Numbered from the stretch's first letter, positions 1 through 11,958 are shown. The stretch: DNA of 64,000 bases from Siphonodentalium dalli (GCA_032622095.1 CP136064.1:171500310-171564309); one strand, 5' to 3'. Notes: generated by a model not told the origin, from the letters alone. Numbers and translations: made by a program.

Positions 1-235
1 TTCTGGGATGTTTCTGTATCCCCTAATTTGCAGAAGATAAAATGAATAAATCGAGGTGACTAATGGGTGAACTTCAATCTGAACCTAGGTCTCCCATAGC
101 AGTTGAAGCCTAAGCAGAATGAGGTTCCCAGAGGGTGAATTTGGTGATGCTAGCCAACCATGCAGGACAGCAGCACTAAACTCACCCTCTGGGGACCTCA
201 TTCTGCAAATGACAGACACACTATATCCAGGCTTG
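1..235. mobile_element. hAT-like MITE (CAAGCC family), right part
   Basis: The element runs in from the left edge and ends at GGCTTG (230-235). It holds the family's internal hairpin: GCAGAATGAGG near 115-125 pairs with CCTCATTCTGC near 197-207, with CAGAGGGTGAATTT and AAACTCACCCTCTG inside. The left TIR is outside the window. Confidence 0.75.
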
Positions 236-2587
236 GTATATTTCAATGTTTTAAAGATCTATGATCTATGTCTTCCTAAATATGTTCTAGACAGTTTCTG
301 GAGTACAAAATAAAAAATATGAGTCAAAGACATCTACATGTATTTGGAAATGCTTCTATAAATTAGTATTGATTTTATATCTATATTTTCTTACATAATG
401 CAATAATCAATTGGGACATTTTTTTTTGCTATTTTTAGAACAGGCCATCATGACCATTCAGGCGATCTCAGATAGAGATAGAGTTATCATGCTTGCTATG
501 CTCCACAGGACGTAATTTGGCCCAAATTCATTATATATATTATGTATTATACCAGAAAATTTGAAATAAAAACAAAATTAACTGATGAAGCATTTCAGGG
601 TCTTCGTTTCATATTTATTATTTTATACCCTGGAACTTGTTATATGAAGAGAGAGTCCATCTTTGTTCCAGGATTGTGTATGATAATAGGCTTTGCATGG
701 AATCAGTTTTACAGTTTTCACATCATTCCCCATTATATTTTTTTCCACGGCGAGATAGCCATAATGTCAACGGCCCATCAATCGATGTCATTATGTCCAG
801 CAGCCAGCAGAGAACATGTTAATTATCTGTGTTGAATATTTTTACTTCCAATGAGTGAAAGCAGTAACGAACTTCTTTCAACATTATACATGGTTTTTTT
901 TTCCAGATAAATATTGAAGACATATTTGTATACATGCTATTTCACTACTTCAAACTAATATTTTATGACTCAGCCACTACACCAGGGTTGCCAATAAGTA
1001 CCGGTACTGGAACCGGCAGTAATCAGGAATTAAATCGGTACCGGTTCTGATGTCGAGTACCGACGGTTCTCGGTACTGATTGTTGATTTCTATTAATATA
1101 CCTCTTAACGAATATAAAGGGTTAATTAAGCAGCTCAACATCGTGCCAAACACAACTGCGATGGGTTATCATGATATTGTCAGCACATTCAAACATCAAA
1201 GGCACAGTATGCCGCACTATGACAACTTTTCACGAAATTGACAGAATGCATGTATTGTGCAGGCGCTTGTGATAACTGCATTTCTTTGATTCGGCCAGAA
1301 TGCCGCCGGATGCAATTCTGCACATGCCGTTTCGCGGTATCAATTTATGACACATGCATCATTTGAGAGGAGTCTGTTGGGCACCGACAAGGCGCAAAAG
1401 TGCCAAACACCCAAATTACCATTCATGGATATATATGATGACATGGATGTTGACACTGTAGAACTCGAGCGACAGGATATTTGTGAGTTGTGACTTGTGA
1501 GTCGTGACATGGAGGCATGGGCAACCAGGGCAGAGTTACCAGACGTATTATGACGTAATGATTCTTATGATCACATGAGTGACATCTATTGAGTAAATAG
1601 TATTGGTTACTATTAACAATAATAACCACTTGATTTTAGAGTTATCCATCTTACACCCGCAATATGTCCTTAATTTGTCCGTTTGAGCATGTGGAAGTGG
1701 ACCACATCTCCAAAATTAACAAATTTCAAAAATTGATATCTGATCATTCTGAGCTTTGAAGGGTGGGTTTCTCGACTTGAATCAAATATTTTTTACCCCC
1801 AAAGCCAAATAAATAGTAATTTAGGAGCGTCTAATCGGTTGAGTACCTTTAATTATTGCATGAACATCTAATATCCAGTGTTGAGAGTACATATATTAGC
1901 CAATTTAGAAAGCTATAAAGTGCACAACCCTATTTGAATATAATGGCATTCTCTTAGCTTATATTAGTCCACATGAAATCTGAGATATTAAATGACATCC
2001 AGCTTATATGCTGGCCAGTGACTAGAGGAACAGATGTACAGTGCTTGTATTTAATTGTTTATCATATATGACAAAATGTGATAAATGGATGACACTCTGA
2101 TGTTGAAATTTCATTACAGGGTTTCCGATGACACACCCGTCACCTGTATTTAGTATCTAGTATATTTCTTTTGATCTGCTTTGAAAAAAGTGAACCCTTC
2201 CTAAGGATTCCATCAACGCAAGCTATACATGCACTTTGCTTCATATTTCTTATCCAGGTGTATCTTTGAACACTCTTCACCTATATGGATTTTGGTATTA
2301 ATTGATTATGAAAATTATATTAACCTGTCACACCCAGCCCATAGACACATTCTATCAATATTTAAATTAAAATAATGGCCGCTAGCCAATATGAATTATC
2401 TGTGCAGTTGATATAAACATGCAGATGAATATACATGACTTTTGTTTCAATTATGCAGAAAATATTAAATTAACCATTTCCCTTTGAACCAGGTTCATTA
2501 ACTAAACACTCAATAAGACACCTATTGAATATTCTCATAGATTATAAGTGATGCCCTGTTTAGAAAACACTTCCAAGTGCATGTGCT
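236..2587 (+). other. Intron of the MGAT5 gene, mostly unassigned
   Basis: No exon is recognised here. At 984-1080 the sequence CAGGGTTGCCAATAAG with repeated GGTACCGGT resembles the end of a hAT transposon, but no matching second end is seen. At 1625-1860 there is a fragment related to the 48536-49001 element. From about 1861 to 2560, and again at 2860-3450, degenerate units recur that contain GATGACACACCC and TCACCTGTAT. Confidence 0.6.
1625..1860 (-). mobile_element. Fragment of TTAA element with AGGTACTCAACC ends
   Basis: The sequence AGAGTTATCCATCTT near 1640 and the stretch ending GGTTGAGTACCTTTAA match one side of the 48536-49001 element. The first terminus is missing. Confidence 0.55.
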
Positions 2588-3450
2588 TTAACCCTTTGAG
2601 TGCCAGGGGCCAATCTCATCGGCCCTAAACCTACAAAATAAGTCTGTTAAAGAATATAAGAATAAATTATTAAAATTGTAAAAAATTGTAAAAAAAATAA
2701 AATAATAATTGTAAAAAAAAAAATCTCTTATATATGTGAGGCGACCTATGGTCGACTCGCATATATAAGAGAATGCATTGGCACAGGGTATATGGGTTGA
2801 TATAAAAATCGGACCTGGCACTCAAAGGGTTAATGTCAATGACTGAATAAGCTTCCAACCTTGTGTTTAGACAAGGGATGGATCATATTTGTAACAGTAT
2901 ATTTTGGCCTCTTTTGTAAACACAGGGTATTCTACATGTATGTCATTGACTTATAGAATGGGACTAGTCACATGCTTTTTATGAACTATTATGTGTTGAT
3001 CTGGGGAAATTATATTACCTTCCAGACCATAGACATGATATCTGATTTTATGATTCAATATTTCCTATCTAAATGTTTATATCTCATGGAAATTTTTGTG
3101 ATGACACACCCCTGACCTGTATAGTTTTATTTGGTTTATTTGCCTCAAAATATCAACCCTATACACACATATTAACCCTGTTCGGTAGACACATGCTATC
3201 CAATGTGATAAGTAAAATATTTTTCACCCGATCAGTCTCATAATTCAAATCCAGATTAATCTTGACACACTCTTCACCTGTATAAATCTTGGTACCGATT
3301 TATCTGTTTTAACCCTACCTATAAACATAACATGAACACATGCTAACAAAGCAATACTTTATCTGATCAGTCTCATATTTATACATATTCAAGTAAATGA
3401 TGGAAACCCCTTACCGGTAATATATATTTTCAATCATCTCCATGTTATGT
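1861..3450. repeat. Degenerate dispersed repeat with CACCTGTAT units
   Basis: Several diverged units share ATGACACACCC...CACCTGTATAG, TGGTATCGATT, ATGCTATCCAATG and CATATTTCTTATCC. The same kind of sequence occurs at 53580-54110. A TTAA MITE (2588-2833) interrupts it. Confidence 0.55.
2588..2833. mobile_element. TTAA MITE, GTGCCAGG family
   Basis: TTAACCCTTTGAGTGCCAGG at the left matches CCTGGCACTCAAAGGGTTAA at the right. The G at the eleventh base is matched by C in the other arm, so the TIRs remain paired. It carries a left-truncated copy of the 67-base hairpin module (2724-2781) and the AAATTGTAAAAAATTG spacer. TTAA duplication with CCC ends fits piggyBac-type elements. No transposase is encoded. 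Confidence 0.9.
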
Positions 3451-3539
3451 CTAGAGGCATATATTCAGTCTAGATCGAGTTGGCATGGTTGAAGAATTGG
3501 GTTAAACATCTGCTGATCATGATCGGCCTCTCGTTACAA

Positions 3540-3890
3540 GGGCCAGCCTAGAGTGTGACTTGGGAGACATATTCTCCCTAAATTGTGCCACTTCTCCCTA
3601 TTTTTTCACTCAGGAAGAAGTGACTTCTCTCTCATATTCCAGTATGCATATGTCCCAACAGCAGATTTAAAGTAAATTTACAGATTATAATGGTGCTCAT
3701 ACTCACTATATTGGTTTTATAAATGGGCTCTTGTGTTGCATAATACTTATTGGACATAGATGGGTGATATTGGGGTGTAAAATGTACGTCAGCCTTTATG
3801 ACTTCTCCCTGATATAAACAGTCCACTTCTCCCTAATAAGCAAATATGGAGAAGTGATTTCTCCCAATTTTAAACTTCTAGGCTGGTCCC
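3540..3890. mobile_element. Inverted-repeat element, GGNCCAGYCTAGA family
   Basis: The ends are GGGCCAGCCTAGAG and CTTCTAGGCTGGTCCC. Inside, CTTCTCCCTA-type runs occur on both sides. A second copy is at 36717-37033. I see no convincing target duplication. Confidence 0.65.
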
Positions 3891-3955
3891 TGTCTCATTG
3901 TGTCAATTATTTGTATAGTTTATAACACTACAGGAACATACTTTTTTTCATCCAG

Positions 3956-4102
3956 GTTTTCATAGGTTTAGGGTTCCCATATGAGGGACCTGCGCCTCTA
4001 GAAGCCATTGCTAATGGAGCGGTGTTTATAAATCCAGTGTTTCATCCTGTTAAGAATTTACATAACGATAAATTCTTCAAAGGAAAACCTACCGCCCGAG
4101 GG
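3956..4102 (+). CDS. MGAT5: MGAT5-family GlcNAc-transferase V, internal exon (donor-site lobe)
   Basis: This 49-codon exon starts after a pyrimidine-rich tract and CAG, and ends in front of a GTAAGT donor; both edges are phase 0. It encodes VFIGLGFPYEGPAPLEAI followed by ANGAVFINP and ends FFKGKPTARG. The GLGFPYEGPAPLEAIANG block is the hallmark of the C-terminal Rossmann lobe of GT18 enzymes (MGAT5, MGAT5B, C. elegans gly-2), where the UDP-GlcNAc donor binds in a GT-B fold. The family enzyme is a type II Golgi membrane protein that adds GlcNAc in beta-1,6 linkage to the alpha-1,6 mannose of N-glycans. Upstream exons are not in the window: 1-3955 shows no match to the preceding family sequence and is read as intron. 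The 3' edge is odd because its last ~37 bases and donor recur downstream at 45-base spacing. I cannot separate MGAT5 from MGAT5B by this exon alone, since a single ancestral gene is likely in molluscs. Confidence 0.95.
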
Positions 4103-4332
4103 GTAAGTTTTAATAAATTCTTCAAAGTAAAACCTACTGCCCGAGGGGTAAGTAATAATAAATTCTTCAAAGGATAACCTACTGTCCCAGGGGTAAGTAA
4201 TGATAAATTATTAAAGGGAAAAACTACTGCACGTAGGGTGAGTAATGATAAATTATTCAAGGGCAAACCTACTGCCCTTGGGGTAAGTAATGATAATTAT
4301 TTCAAAGGAAAACATGCTTCACGAGGGTGAGT
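4066..4332 (+). repeat. 45-base tandem repeat seeded by an exon end and its splice donor
   Basis: The unit begins inside the MGAT5 exon with GATAAATTCTTCAAAG and ends GAGGGGTAAGTAAT. About six copies follow one another. GTAAGT or GTGAGT hexamers stand at 4103, 4148, 4193, 4238, 4283 and 4327, so the spacing is 45, 45, 45, 45 and 44. The exon-like part of later copies has drifted, while every donor hexamer still fits GTRAGT. The open minus-strand frame over this block (4042-4266) is only the antisense of the repeat. Confidence 0.95.
4103..4332 (+). promoter_or_regulatory. Array of six candidate 5' splice sites
   Basis: Six GTRAGT donors follow the MGAT5 exon. Because the period is 45 bases, use of the second donor (4148) would add 15 in-frame residues (VSFNKFFKVKPTARG) before LTSQHPYA. 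Use of the third or later donors would read into a TAA at 4175-4177. The first donor gives the family-like protein and is the assumed major site. Whether the others are used cannot be told from the sequence. Confidence 0.6.
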
Positions 4333-5163
4333 GATTATTTCCGCTATATCATGAAAAGAAAGTATAACTCAAACTGCTTCGTGTATCCCTGCCTTCAAAA
4401 ATATAGTTCACCCAATTCTTGCTTGGGAATTATTCCAATCGATTCATAAACTTATAATATTCTTGCCAAAATGTGTGTATTTATAATGTGATTTCTTCTA
4501 AAGCCATTGTTAAATATAGGTCATGTTTAATTTTAAATTTCCCATTTTTGTTTACCAGAGGTATAGTCCTTTATCCAACTCCAATTGTTATGATATCTCT
4601 CTGAAATAGAATTTGAAATAAGTCAACGGACGTATTTGTGCCACGCCTGGTATTGCTCTTGTTCCATTGGAGCCAATTCTGGAGACTACCTCCTTCCTTC
4701 AAGAGCCATGTGGCCAAATAGTTGTTTTATTTTAAAGATACGGAAGGCATTCACAGGCGGTACAGCTAGAAAATTGTATAAAGTTTGTGAAACCTGTATA
4801 ATCAAGAAGAACATGAAAAAATAGAAGGAATTTGTTCTTATTTTCATTACCAATAACCCTCCAGTGAAGTGATTCCGCATGTTGAAGCCATTGTTTACAC
4901 ACATTACTGTAACAAGGAAGCCATTGTTGTGTTTTCAACAACTAACAATAACTCTTAAGATATCAAATAGCGTTATTCCAATATCATGTAATTTGTATGT
5001 CCCGTTGTGCTCCTGTGTGGCATCAAAAGAGTTAAAGCGACATGTCGGTTTGGAGCCCCAAGTTATACCTAGTAATGCTCACATTCTGGCCCAGTTACAG
5101 GATTAAAAATAGGTTGATAAATACTTTTATACGATCTTGCTGTGGAAAGACTTATTCAAGTCA
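4333..5163 (+). other. MGAT5 intron, nothing recognised
   Basis: This is intronic sequence after the donor array. Short frames such as 4636-4824 have no family resemblance and no splice context that I can support. Confidence 0.6.
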
Positions 5164-5406
5164 TTAACCCTTTCATGATGGGAGCTGCGCTGGTGCAGCA
5201 TTAAAGACCCTGTGCCAGTGCACTCTCTAAAATATACGAGTCTCCCATAGGGATCCTTTTATATATAAGAGAATGCACTGGTTTACAAGGTCAAGGTAAA
5301 TATTGTTAGGCCAATGCATTCTCTTATATATGCAAGTCTCCCATAAGAGAATGCATTGGCACAGGGTTTTCGCAAAATTTCAGGAAGCTCCAGTCTTAAG
5401 GCTTAA
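5164..5406. mobile_element. TTAA MITE, CATGACGGGAGC family
   Basis: The left end is TTAACCCTTTCATGATGGGA and then GCTGCGCTGGTGCAGCATTA, itself a short hairpin. The right end, AGCTCCAGTCTTAAGGCTTAA, has decayed. Two hairpin modules are inside (5210-5285 and 5311-5359), the first with CCAGTG and CACTGG outer pairs, the second with CCAATG and CATTGG. Confidence 0.8.
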
Positions 5407-5951
5407 GTTTAGAAAAATCAGGCCCCAATTTTTCTTCAGCATGAAACAATAAACAGAGTTCATTGTTAAGTCTATTCCCAAAATGGCTGGATATTGCATG
5501 AATAAAGAGCATTTGTCTGCTAAGATAAGATAAGATACGTTTTAATGGTCTTTTAATGCACAATATTGCAGGACAACCTCCATGTAAAGATAAATAGACA
5601 AAAGGAATATATGGTATATAGGTGATATAACACATACCTGATTAACAGAAATTAGTTAAATTTAGAATATTAAATTATTACTGGACATAGGTCTCCTGTG
5701 GAAAGATGTGATGTACCATATATGGTACACTGCCACTTCCGCAGTCGACCAATGCCCAGCATGAGTATGGCGTTTATCCAGGGTACTGGTATAAGACTGT
5801 AAGGAGATAGCATAAGAAAACAGTCCTAAGACCATTTATTTCCATTATGGTCCCATGCTATGCTATGCTACTAATTGAAAATGGCTGAAAAATTGCTATG
5901 ACTTCAGTAAGTTATTCAGAGTATATAAGGTATGTACACGTTTATATTGTG

Positions 5952-6167
5952 TACAGTAATGCCCGAAGTAATCGACTCGTTAACCACAGCAGAATTATGG
6001 GTAATTTTTCAGGATTTATTCGGAAATATGACTTGTTGCCATTCATCGGAAAGCTCTCGGTGAGAGCTTTCCGATGAATGGCAACAAGCCATATTTCCGA
6101 CTAAATCCTGAAAAATTACCCATAATTCTGCTGTGGTTAAGAAGTTGATTACTTAGGCATTACTGTA
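5952..6167. mobile_element. TA-flanked hairpin MITE (CAGTAATGCCC family)
   Basis: The element is a near-perfect ~105-base inverted repeat. It opens TACAGTAATGCCCGAAG and ends TTAGGCATTACTGTA, and its centre is GGAAAGCTCTC facing GAGAGCTTTCC. TA at both ends suggests a Tc1/mariner-type target. It lies ~120 bases before an MGAT5 exon. Confidence 0.9.
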
Positions 6168-6290
6168 TGTACTGACCTATCTTATTCTTTCCTTCCAAGT
6201 TACGTATACATAATTTCTGAGGGTTAAATGAGCCATGTCTGTTTATTTTGAGTGACTTGCTTCATAGAGAAGTTTTTTTTTTATTTTCAG

Positions 6291-6410
6291 CTAACTAGTC
6301 AGCATCCTTATGCAGCATCATTCATCGGAGAACCTCATGTATACACGATAGATATCAACAGTACCAAAGCTCTGTCCACGTTGCTGGAAAAATTACTACT
6401 TCAAGAGGAG
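6291..6410 (+). CDS. MGAT5: MGAT5-family GlcNAc-transferase V, internal exon
   Basis: The exon has 40 codons and is phase 0 at both ends. It follows a T-rich tract ending TTTTCAG and is followed by GTAATT. It encodes LTSQHPYAASFIGEPHVYTI and then DINSTKALSTLLEKLLLQEE. LTSQHPYA, FIG-PHV and the following VD/ID motif are shared with vertebrate MGAT5, where this segment continues the donor-binding Rossmann lobe. The second half (helix with KALSTLLEKLL) is poorly conserved in the family, as expected for a surface helix. The intron before it (4103-6290) is 2188 bases and holds a TTAA MITE and a TA hairpin MITE; the hairpin ends only ~120 bases upstream of the acceptor. Confidence 0.95.
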
Positions 6411-7374
6411 GTAATTGAATAATAATGTTCATGACATGCTCCAGTGGTATATTGGTTTTTTATTTTGTCAGGGCTGCCACTAGAGTGACAATGGGTCCCT
6501 TAATTTCCTCTTGACCATATTTCTCCTCTGACACATTTCTCCACCATTCCCCCTCTGCGTCGGCTAATCCAATAAAGTATCATTGACATGTTTTTTATTG
6601 AGTTTACTGACCCACATACATGTTAACTTTCCAGATTTAGGTGGGAGTCTCACAAATTTCAGCCCTATATCACGTGCTCCTGATCGCGAAACAGTTTCTC
6701 CCAAATTCAGTAAACAATGAAAGACCCAGCTTCCTCAGTGCATGCAGCTGACTTCATATGATAGAAGTAACACAAATGTGACTGTCATAATACTGTCTCA
6801 ATGCAAACAAGCTGTCTCATTACCCTGGGGTTATTAATAGCCATCGGACTATCCAAACATAGCTTATCTTGTAACGCCTCTTATTCAATTAATTTAGTAT
6901 GGGCACAAAGAATCTATGTAGCTTTACTGACCACAGGTCACAGCATCAAATTCACCCAGCTAGAAACCAAAGAGGCCATAGTTATAAAAAGACATGACGA
7001 CATCTCAAATGTCATGATAATAACAGAACGATCAACCAGCTGGAATATGATGTAATCAGTGGGACGTGCTTATGCAAAATTGTACTGGTGTTAAAGACAA
7101 TTTATTTCTGAATAGACGGCAGTTACACTTAGTATGTTTAATGCTAAGACAATAATTCCCTTTCAAGAACAAGTGTTTGTGATTTGAAGTTAATGAGTCT
7201 CAAGTTGAGCTTGTCTTCCATTCATGGCATGACTATTGAAAGTTAACACGGATGAAATAAACAATCGGTTTGCGAGGGGTAATCTAAACAAACGATGAAC
7301 TTATTTTCGTTGAAATTTAAACTTTATTGCTAAATTGCTAAATATTAAAGTTTTGTTATGCTATGGTATTATTG

Positions 7375-7740
7375 AGTTTAAAGATACGGGCGGCCTTCGG
7401 GGTGGTATTGCTGTTAAAATAGTCACATCCACTAAAACCGCCAAAACAGAAAGAATATTATCTAATTGACAAAATTTGTTCTTATACCAATCACAAATAT
7501 TGCATACATTCCATATTATTGTCACATTTGTAAGCTTTGTTATGTAAACAGACATCAAAAACGTTACACAACCATTTGTTTCTGGATAAAAACTCGGAAC
7601 TACCAGATCGTTCAATGAAAATGTTCCATTGTGCTGTGGAAGGCGAAGATAAAATTATTGGCGCCATCAACAATCACATTCACATTTCGTCACACACCAG
7701 ATAAGGAATTTACTATAGTATTGTGAGTTTTAGGGATTAG
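7375..7740. repeat. Dispersed repeat, copy 1
   Basis: The sequence shares CAGAAAGAATATTA, AATTTGTTCTTATACCAAT and GTTATGTAAACA with 60240-60560 in the same order. The minus-strand frames of both copies contain DWYKNK and NILSV, but they are short and diverged, so I treat this as a repeat rather than a gene. Confidence 0.6.
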
Positions 7741-9130
7741 GGATTTTACAACCAACATAGAATGCACACGAATCTAAATAAGGAAATGACGCAATATCGT
7801 GGCTCTGCTTATAAACAATTCACCATGCTTTTTGCGAGAAACTAAACAACACTCAACCTGCATTTTCTCTGACACAAAGCTTGTTTTGTGAATAATATTG
7901 CATCCATATCATCATTATGCTATACTATTAGTATAGTCTGGAGGAAATTGTCATAATTTGATAAATGATATTTCTAAATTATAACTTACAATGAAGGCCT
8001 TTAAAGTGAATAAAAATAGAAAGTTTATAACTATGAAAAATCTCTTGAATTTGAACTAGATTCCGAATTCTCAAGTTAAATCTTCCGAAATCAGCCTGCC
8101 AGAAGTTAACATATATGCAGATGCAAAACATCACATGACACATAGTTGCAAATTACAGTAATGAATCAGAAACTTGAATCGGGTAATGAGCCTCAGTTCT
8201 GCGCAGTTTGTATAAAAACGTACCAAAGTTATTTTGTACTGATTACAATTATTTCTGACATATCAAACATGAATAAAAAGGTTGCACATGCGGAGTTTCG
8301 GGACCATGCGCACGTGCCTGAAAAACGGCAAATTTTCATGAACAAAGGTAATTTTATTTTTCTGCTAACGCTGACATCTAGTGAACCACTTTATGGAAAA
8401 ATAATTATTTTCAAGGACGCACGCATTAACAATTATTACTTATATCCTGAAATATATTGAAGTGTGCACAACTAAAAGCTGCTATGTTCACCATAGCCCT
8501 ATGCGTCGTCGACTACGTACCATCTTACTTATAGACCTTTTTGTATATATTATGTTCTAGTCACAACAATACTTGACCTGCATGATATGTACACAATGCG
8601 CATTGACACTAAAATACCAAATAAAAACTCTTTAACATTAGAAATATATTGAGAATATTAACAGTGCATCAGGGGAAATGAGCCAACTTATGAATAAGCC
8701 TGATGTTACATAACATTGCTTTTAAATGAAGCTGACGGCCGACTTCATCGCCAAGCACACATAATGTCCAATGAAATTTGAAGACTGCAAAGTATGTACC
8801 ATTGTATGTGGTAGCATTTTAACATTTTATGGTGAATTTTATGTTATCATACAACAATCGAGATTTTTTGTTGTTATTTAAAAATCAAGTCGACATGGTT
8901 TCACTTTCAACTTACGGTTATTTAATTCTGACCAAATGACAGTGTGATTTATTTTTTGTCAATCGCAGAGAAAGAGAATTTGGTGACTTTGGTATTTAGT
9001 ACTTCACAGCGAAATCAGAATTCACTTGAAAGAAGTTGCAGATAAAGCGACTATTAAAACTTCAATTTATGAATATTTTTGATATGTGAATTAGAATGGA
9101 CATACATGTAACAATGTTGTGACTTGTGAC

Positions 9131-9233
9131 TTTCAGTGGTAGACCACTGGTTCTACTGTCACAAAAATACCAGTTTTTCAAAAAATTTAAGACTAAATTT
9201 GCAACAGTAAAACCAGTGGTCTACCACTGAAAA
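9131..9233. mobile_element. Small inverted-repeat element, CAGTGGTAGACCACTGG ends
   Basis: TTTCAGTGGTAGACCACTGG on the left pairs with CCAGTGGTCTACCACTGAAA on the right, with a ~45-base AT-rich centre. Each arm also contains an inner palindrome (AGTGGT-AGACCACT). It is likely a very short MITE. Confidence 0.65.
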
Positions 9234-10046
9234 TCATGTAATACAACAAAGTTATACCCTAATTTTATACAGATTATAGCCACACTGATGAAAGCTCTAT
9301 TCCGATATCCACGACAAATGTCAATGTAAAACACAAACTGTAGGCAGATATATGATCAAGAAACAGAACATTTAGGTATTGCTCTTCGTCGCATATTACT
9401 TTAATGTGATAGTCGATAGGCCCACACATCATATGTACATGTAAATGAAGAGAAACCTCAGACTCATCATTCTTCAATTATTCAAGTGAACTACAAATTT
9501 TATACAACATTATAATGATTACAAATAAATAGACAATAGTAAGGCCACACAAAATTGATTCTATGTTTCTCTGAGACTTTTGTTTTAAAATGGGCAGGCA
9601 GGTTTTTATATATTTTTTTTTCCCGCAAAATTACCCAGCATGCAGGTTTTTATATGTTTACTGCCAAAATATAAAAAAAACATTGATAAATGATATAACA
9701 TAATAAAGAGAAATCTATCCTCCTTTAGCTGAAAAATAATAACTTGAACAATGTTTAACAATATTTCCTCGTATTGGTAAATGGTTTACATATCAGAAAA
9801 CACATGGTCAAGTTCAAGTTTTGTGATGATCCAATGATTTATGATGGACTTATGTGCCTTTGATCGACTTAGAAATCATAATATTTGCATTGCCAAAATG
9901 ATGAACTTGAGCAATATTAATAATTATTTAATTCTATGTTTTTAACATGTACTGGTAATTTCTGTGTGGACTAATGTGTATAGTTTGTTGTGGGTCATTA
10001 AAACTTTATATAAAAAACTTCACTATAATATATAATTATCTTGCAG

Positions 10047-10230
10047 TTTGACTCTTATATGCCATATGAGTACACAGAACAAGGTTTGATAGAGAGAATG
10101 AACTACTACATTGAAAATCAAAACTTCTGTGCCACTTCCCTCCTACAACAAAAAATTATGCCCAAATCAGAGATCTCTGCAATGTTAGCTGATGACAACA
10201 AGGCATGCAAGGACTTCTGTTGGGAAAAAG
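10047..10230 (+). CDS. MGAT5: MGAT5-family GlcNAc-transferase V, internal exon
   Basis: The exon has 184 bases (61 codons plus one base), an acceptor TTGCAG and a donor GTACAG. It encodes FDSYMPYEYTEQGLIERMNY and then YIENQNFCATSLLQ, ending KACKDFCWEK plus the first base of a Gly codon. The MPYEYT-QG-IER pattern matches the family segment (MPYEFT or LPYEYT, -EGML-RI) that closes the Rossmann lobe, and the NFC, KAC and DFC cysteines begin the Cys-rich tail. The three cysteines fall where vertebrate MGAT5 has three. The intron before it (6411-10046, 3636 bases) is the largest of the gene in this window. The reading frame runs on past the donor to 10298, but that extension has no family similarity. 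Confidence 0.94.
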
Positions 10231-11553
10231 GTACAGTATCCATTTCATTCTTATTTATATCCCAAAATCTGGTATTCCAACTAAACAGCATGGCTTGAAG
10301 TGATTGAGAGGCAGCTTGTAATAATGGGGTTTCTACAGATGTCGATCAAGTCATTACCAGCAGATATTTTCTACCAATCAGCAACTGAGCCAGTTGCTTC
10401 CTGCATTGTGAATTTGCTGTACACCCTAAAATCATATACGGAAAGGCAGATATATCAACAGACAATATTAATCTGTATAAAGCCATTCGCAACAAGACAA
10501 CGGAAATCAGACTAAACCTACAGGCCAGCTTCCTAGAATTATGTGCTTCCAAATTGAGTAAACCCCAAAGGGATAACGGCCAATATACCACCAGGGAATG
10601 CCCCTACCCCGGACATAACCAGAGAACACTTCAATGAGATCCTATATGATTGAGGTAAGGAGATGGTTACTGTCATCATAGACTCACTATACATGTATCT
10701 CCGCTACAAACATGACAGGCAACACTTTACATTACAGTGCAACAAAAGTCGGCCACATTAAATCCAACCTTACATACCAAATCATTGATATACTGCCCGG
10801 GCACCCGGATAATGATGCGAACACCAAGGTCTATGAAACTAGGGAAACATAACTTAGCATTTTACTTGAATGCTGAATCCTTATGGCTTGAATAGGAAGG
10901 ACGTTTTAGTCACCTCTCTTCTCAAAGTTCCAAGTCAAACAAAGACCACAACTCTGGTAAAAAATTAATGAATGAAATCCGAGGTATGTGGGTAATACTG
11001 GGTATCCTTTCTCCCAAGCTGTGCTATCACCATGCCAAAGGACAACAAATTCTGATAATTAATACCCGAGTTACATGGGATATGGTCTTACGGGCGGAGC
11101 CCTGATCAACTCTAACTTTCGGGGGTCAGGGCCACAATAAGCAGGCACAAAATGTTGTAAAATTTTTTATCTGAAGACAGTTTGCTAAAATATTGTTAAA
11201 GAGTGCAGTTTGTCTGTGAACTGGGATGCGCGATCCCAAAGTTTATACAATAGCAGGGAAATAGTGGATTTAGCACTGTCAAATTAAACTATAATAGTTA
11301 AATATAACTGTAATATTTTAATTCATGATGTTCGATCCTGACAACTAATTCAATAATTGTTGATTGTCAATGCAATAGCTCATAAATAACTCAAATTTGA
11401 TAAAATTGAGCTGTTTCAAAGCACATGTTATGATAAAAACAAGTAGCACACTGCTTCATTTTGCAGAACTGGTCACGACCATTGTGTTGGCAAAATAAAA
11501 AATAGAATTCTCCCGCTTACCCCAATTTAAATAAAAAATATTTCTATGCCTCC
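10231..11553 (+). other. MGAT5 intron, nothing recognised
   Basis: There is no clear repeat or exon. Short overlapping frames at 10300-10591 on both strands are not supported. Confidence 0.6.
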
Positions 11554-11898
11554 TTAACCCTTTCTATACTATATAATATTTGACGAGTACAGTACTGCCC
11601 TAAATAATGGACTCCTTAACCACAGCAGAATTATGGGTAACTTTTCAGGATTTAGTCGGAAATATGGCTTGTTGCCATTCATCGGATAGCTTGCAGTGAC
11701 CATATGTTGTCTGTTGAATTTATTTTCTGAACATTTCTCTCCCATAAATAGGACTCCTTCTGCACTTTTATTATCAATTCTTCTGTATGTCTTCTGCTCA
11801 CATTTCATGAATATCCCTCCAAATGAATAATAGACCATTCCAATGTATACATTTTATATAACTGAATGGGAGAAACCATTTAGTATAGAAAAGGTTCA
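11554..11898. mobile_element. TTAA MITE, CTATACTAAATA family, with inserted half hairpin MITE
   Basis: TTAACCCTTTCTATACTA is at the left, and TTTAGTATAGAAAAGGTTCA is at the right with TTAA decayed to TTCA. A partial CAGTAATGCCC-family element (11588-11700, left arm only) sits inside, so that element landed in or replaced part of this one. Confidence 0.75.
11588..11700 (+). mobile_element. Partial TA hairpin MITE, left arm
   Basis: It opens TACAGTACTGCCCTAAA and follows the family consensus to CCATTCATCGGATAGCT. The second arm is absent. Confidence 0.8.
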
Positions 11899-11958
11899 GA
11901 ATGTATATTGACACCAACAAGTTAGTAACAACTTCACTAATTCAAAGACATTAACTAT

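Larger units (their letters stand above)
6411..10046 (+). other. MGAT5 intron, largely unassigned
   Basis: The intron is 3636 bases. Apart from the dispersed repeat at 7375-7740 and the small palindrome at 9131-9233, no element or exon is recognised. The frame at 8146-8460 lacks an ATG at its start and has no coding signature that I can defend. Confidence 0.6.

Noticed and set aside
1-3955. Earlier MGAT5 exons inside the window
   Set aside because: No frame resembles the family sequence that precedes the GLGFPYEGPAP block, so the preceding exon is likely beyond the left edge.
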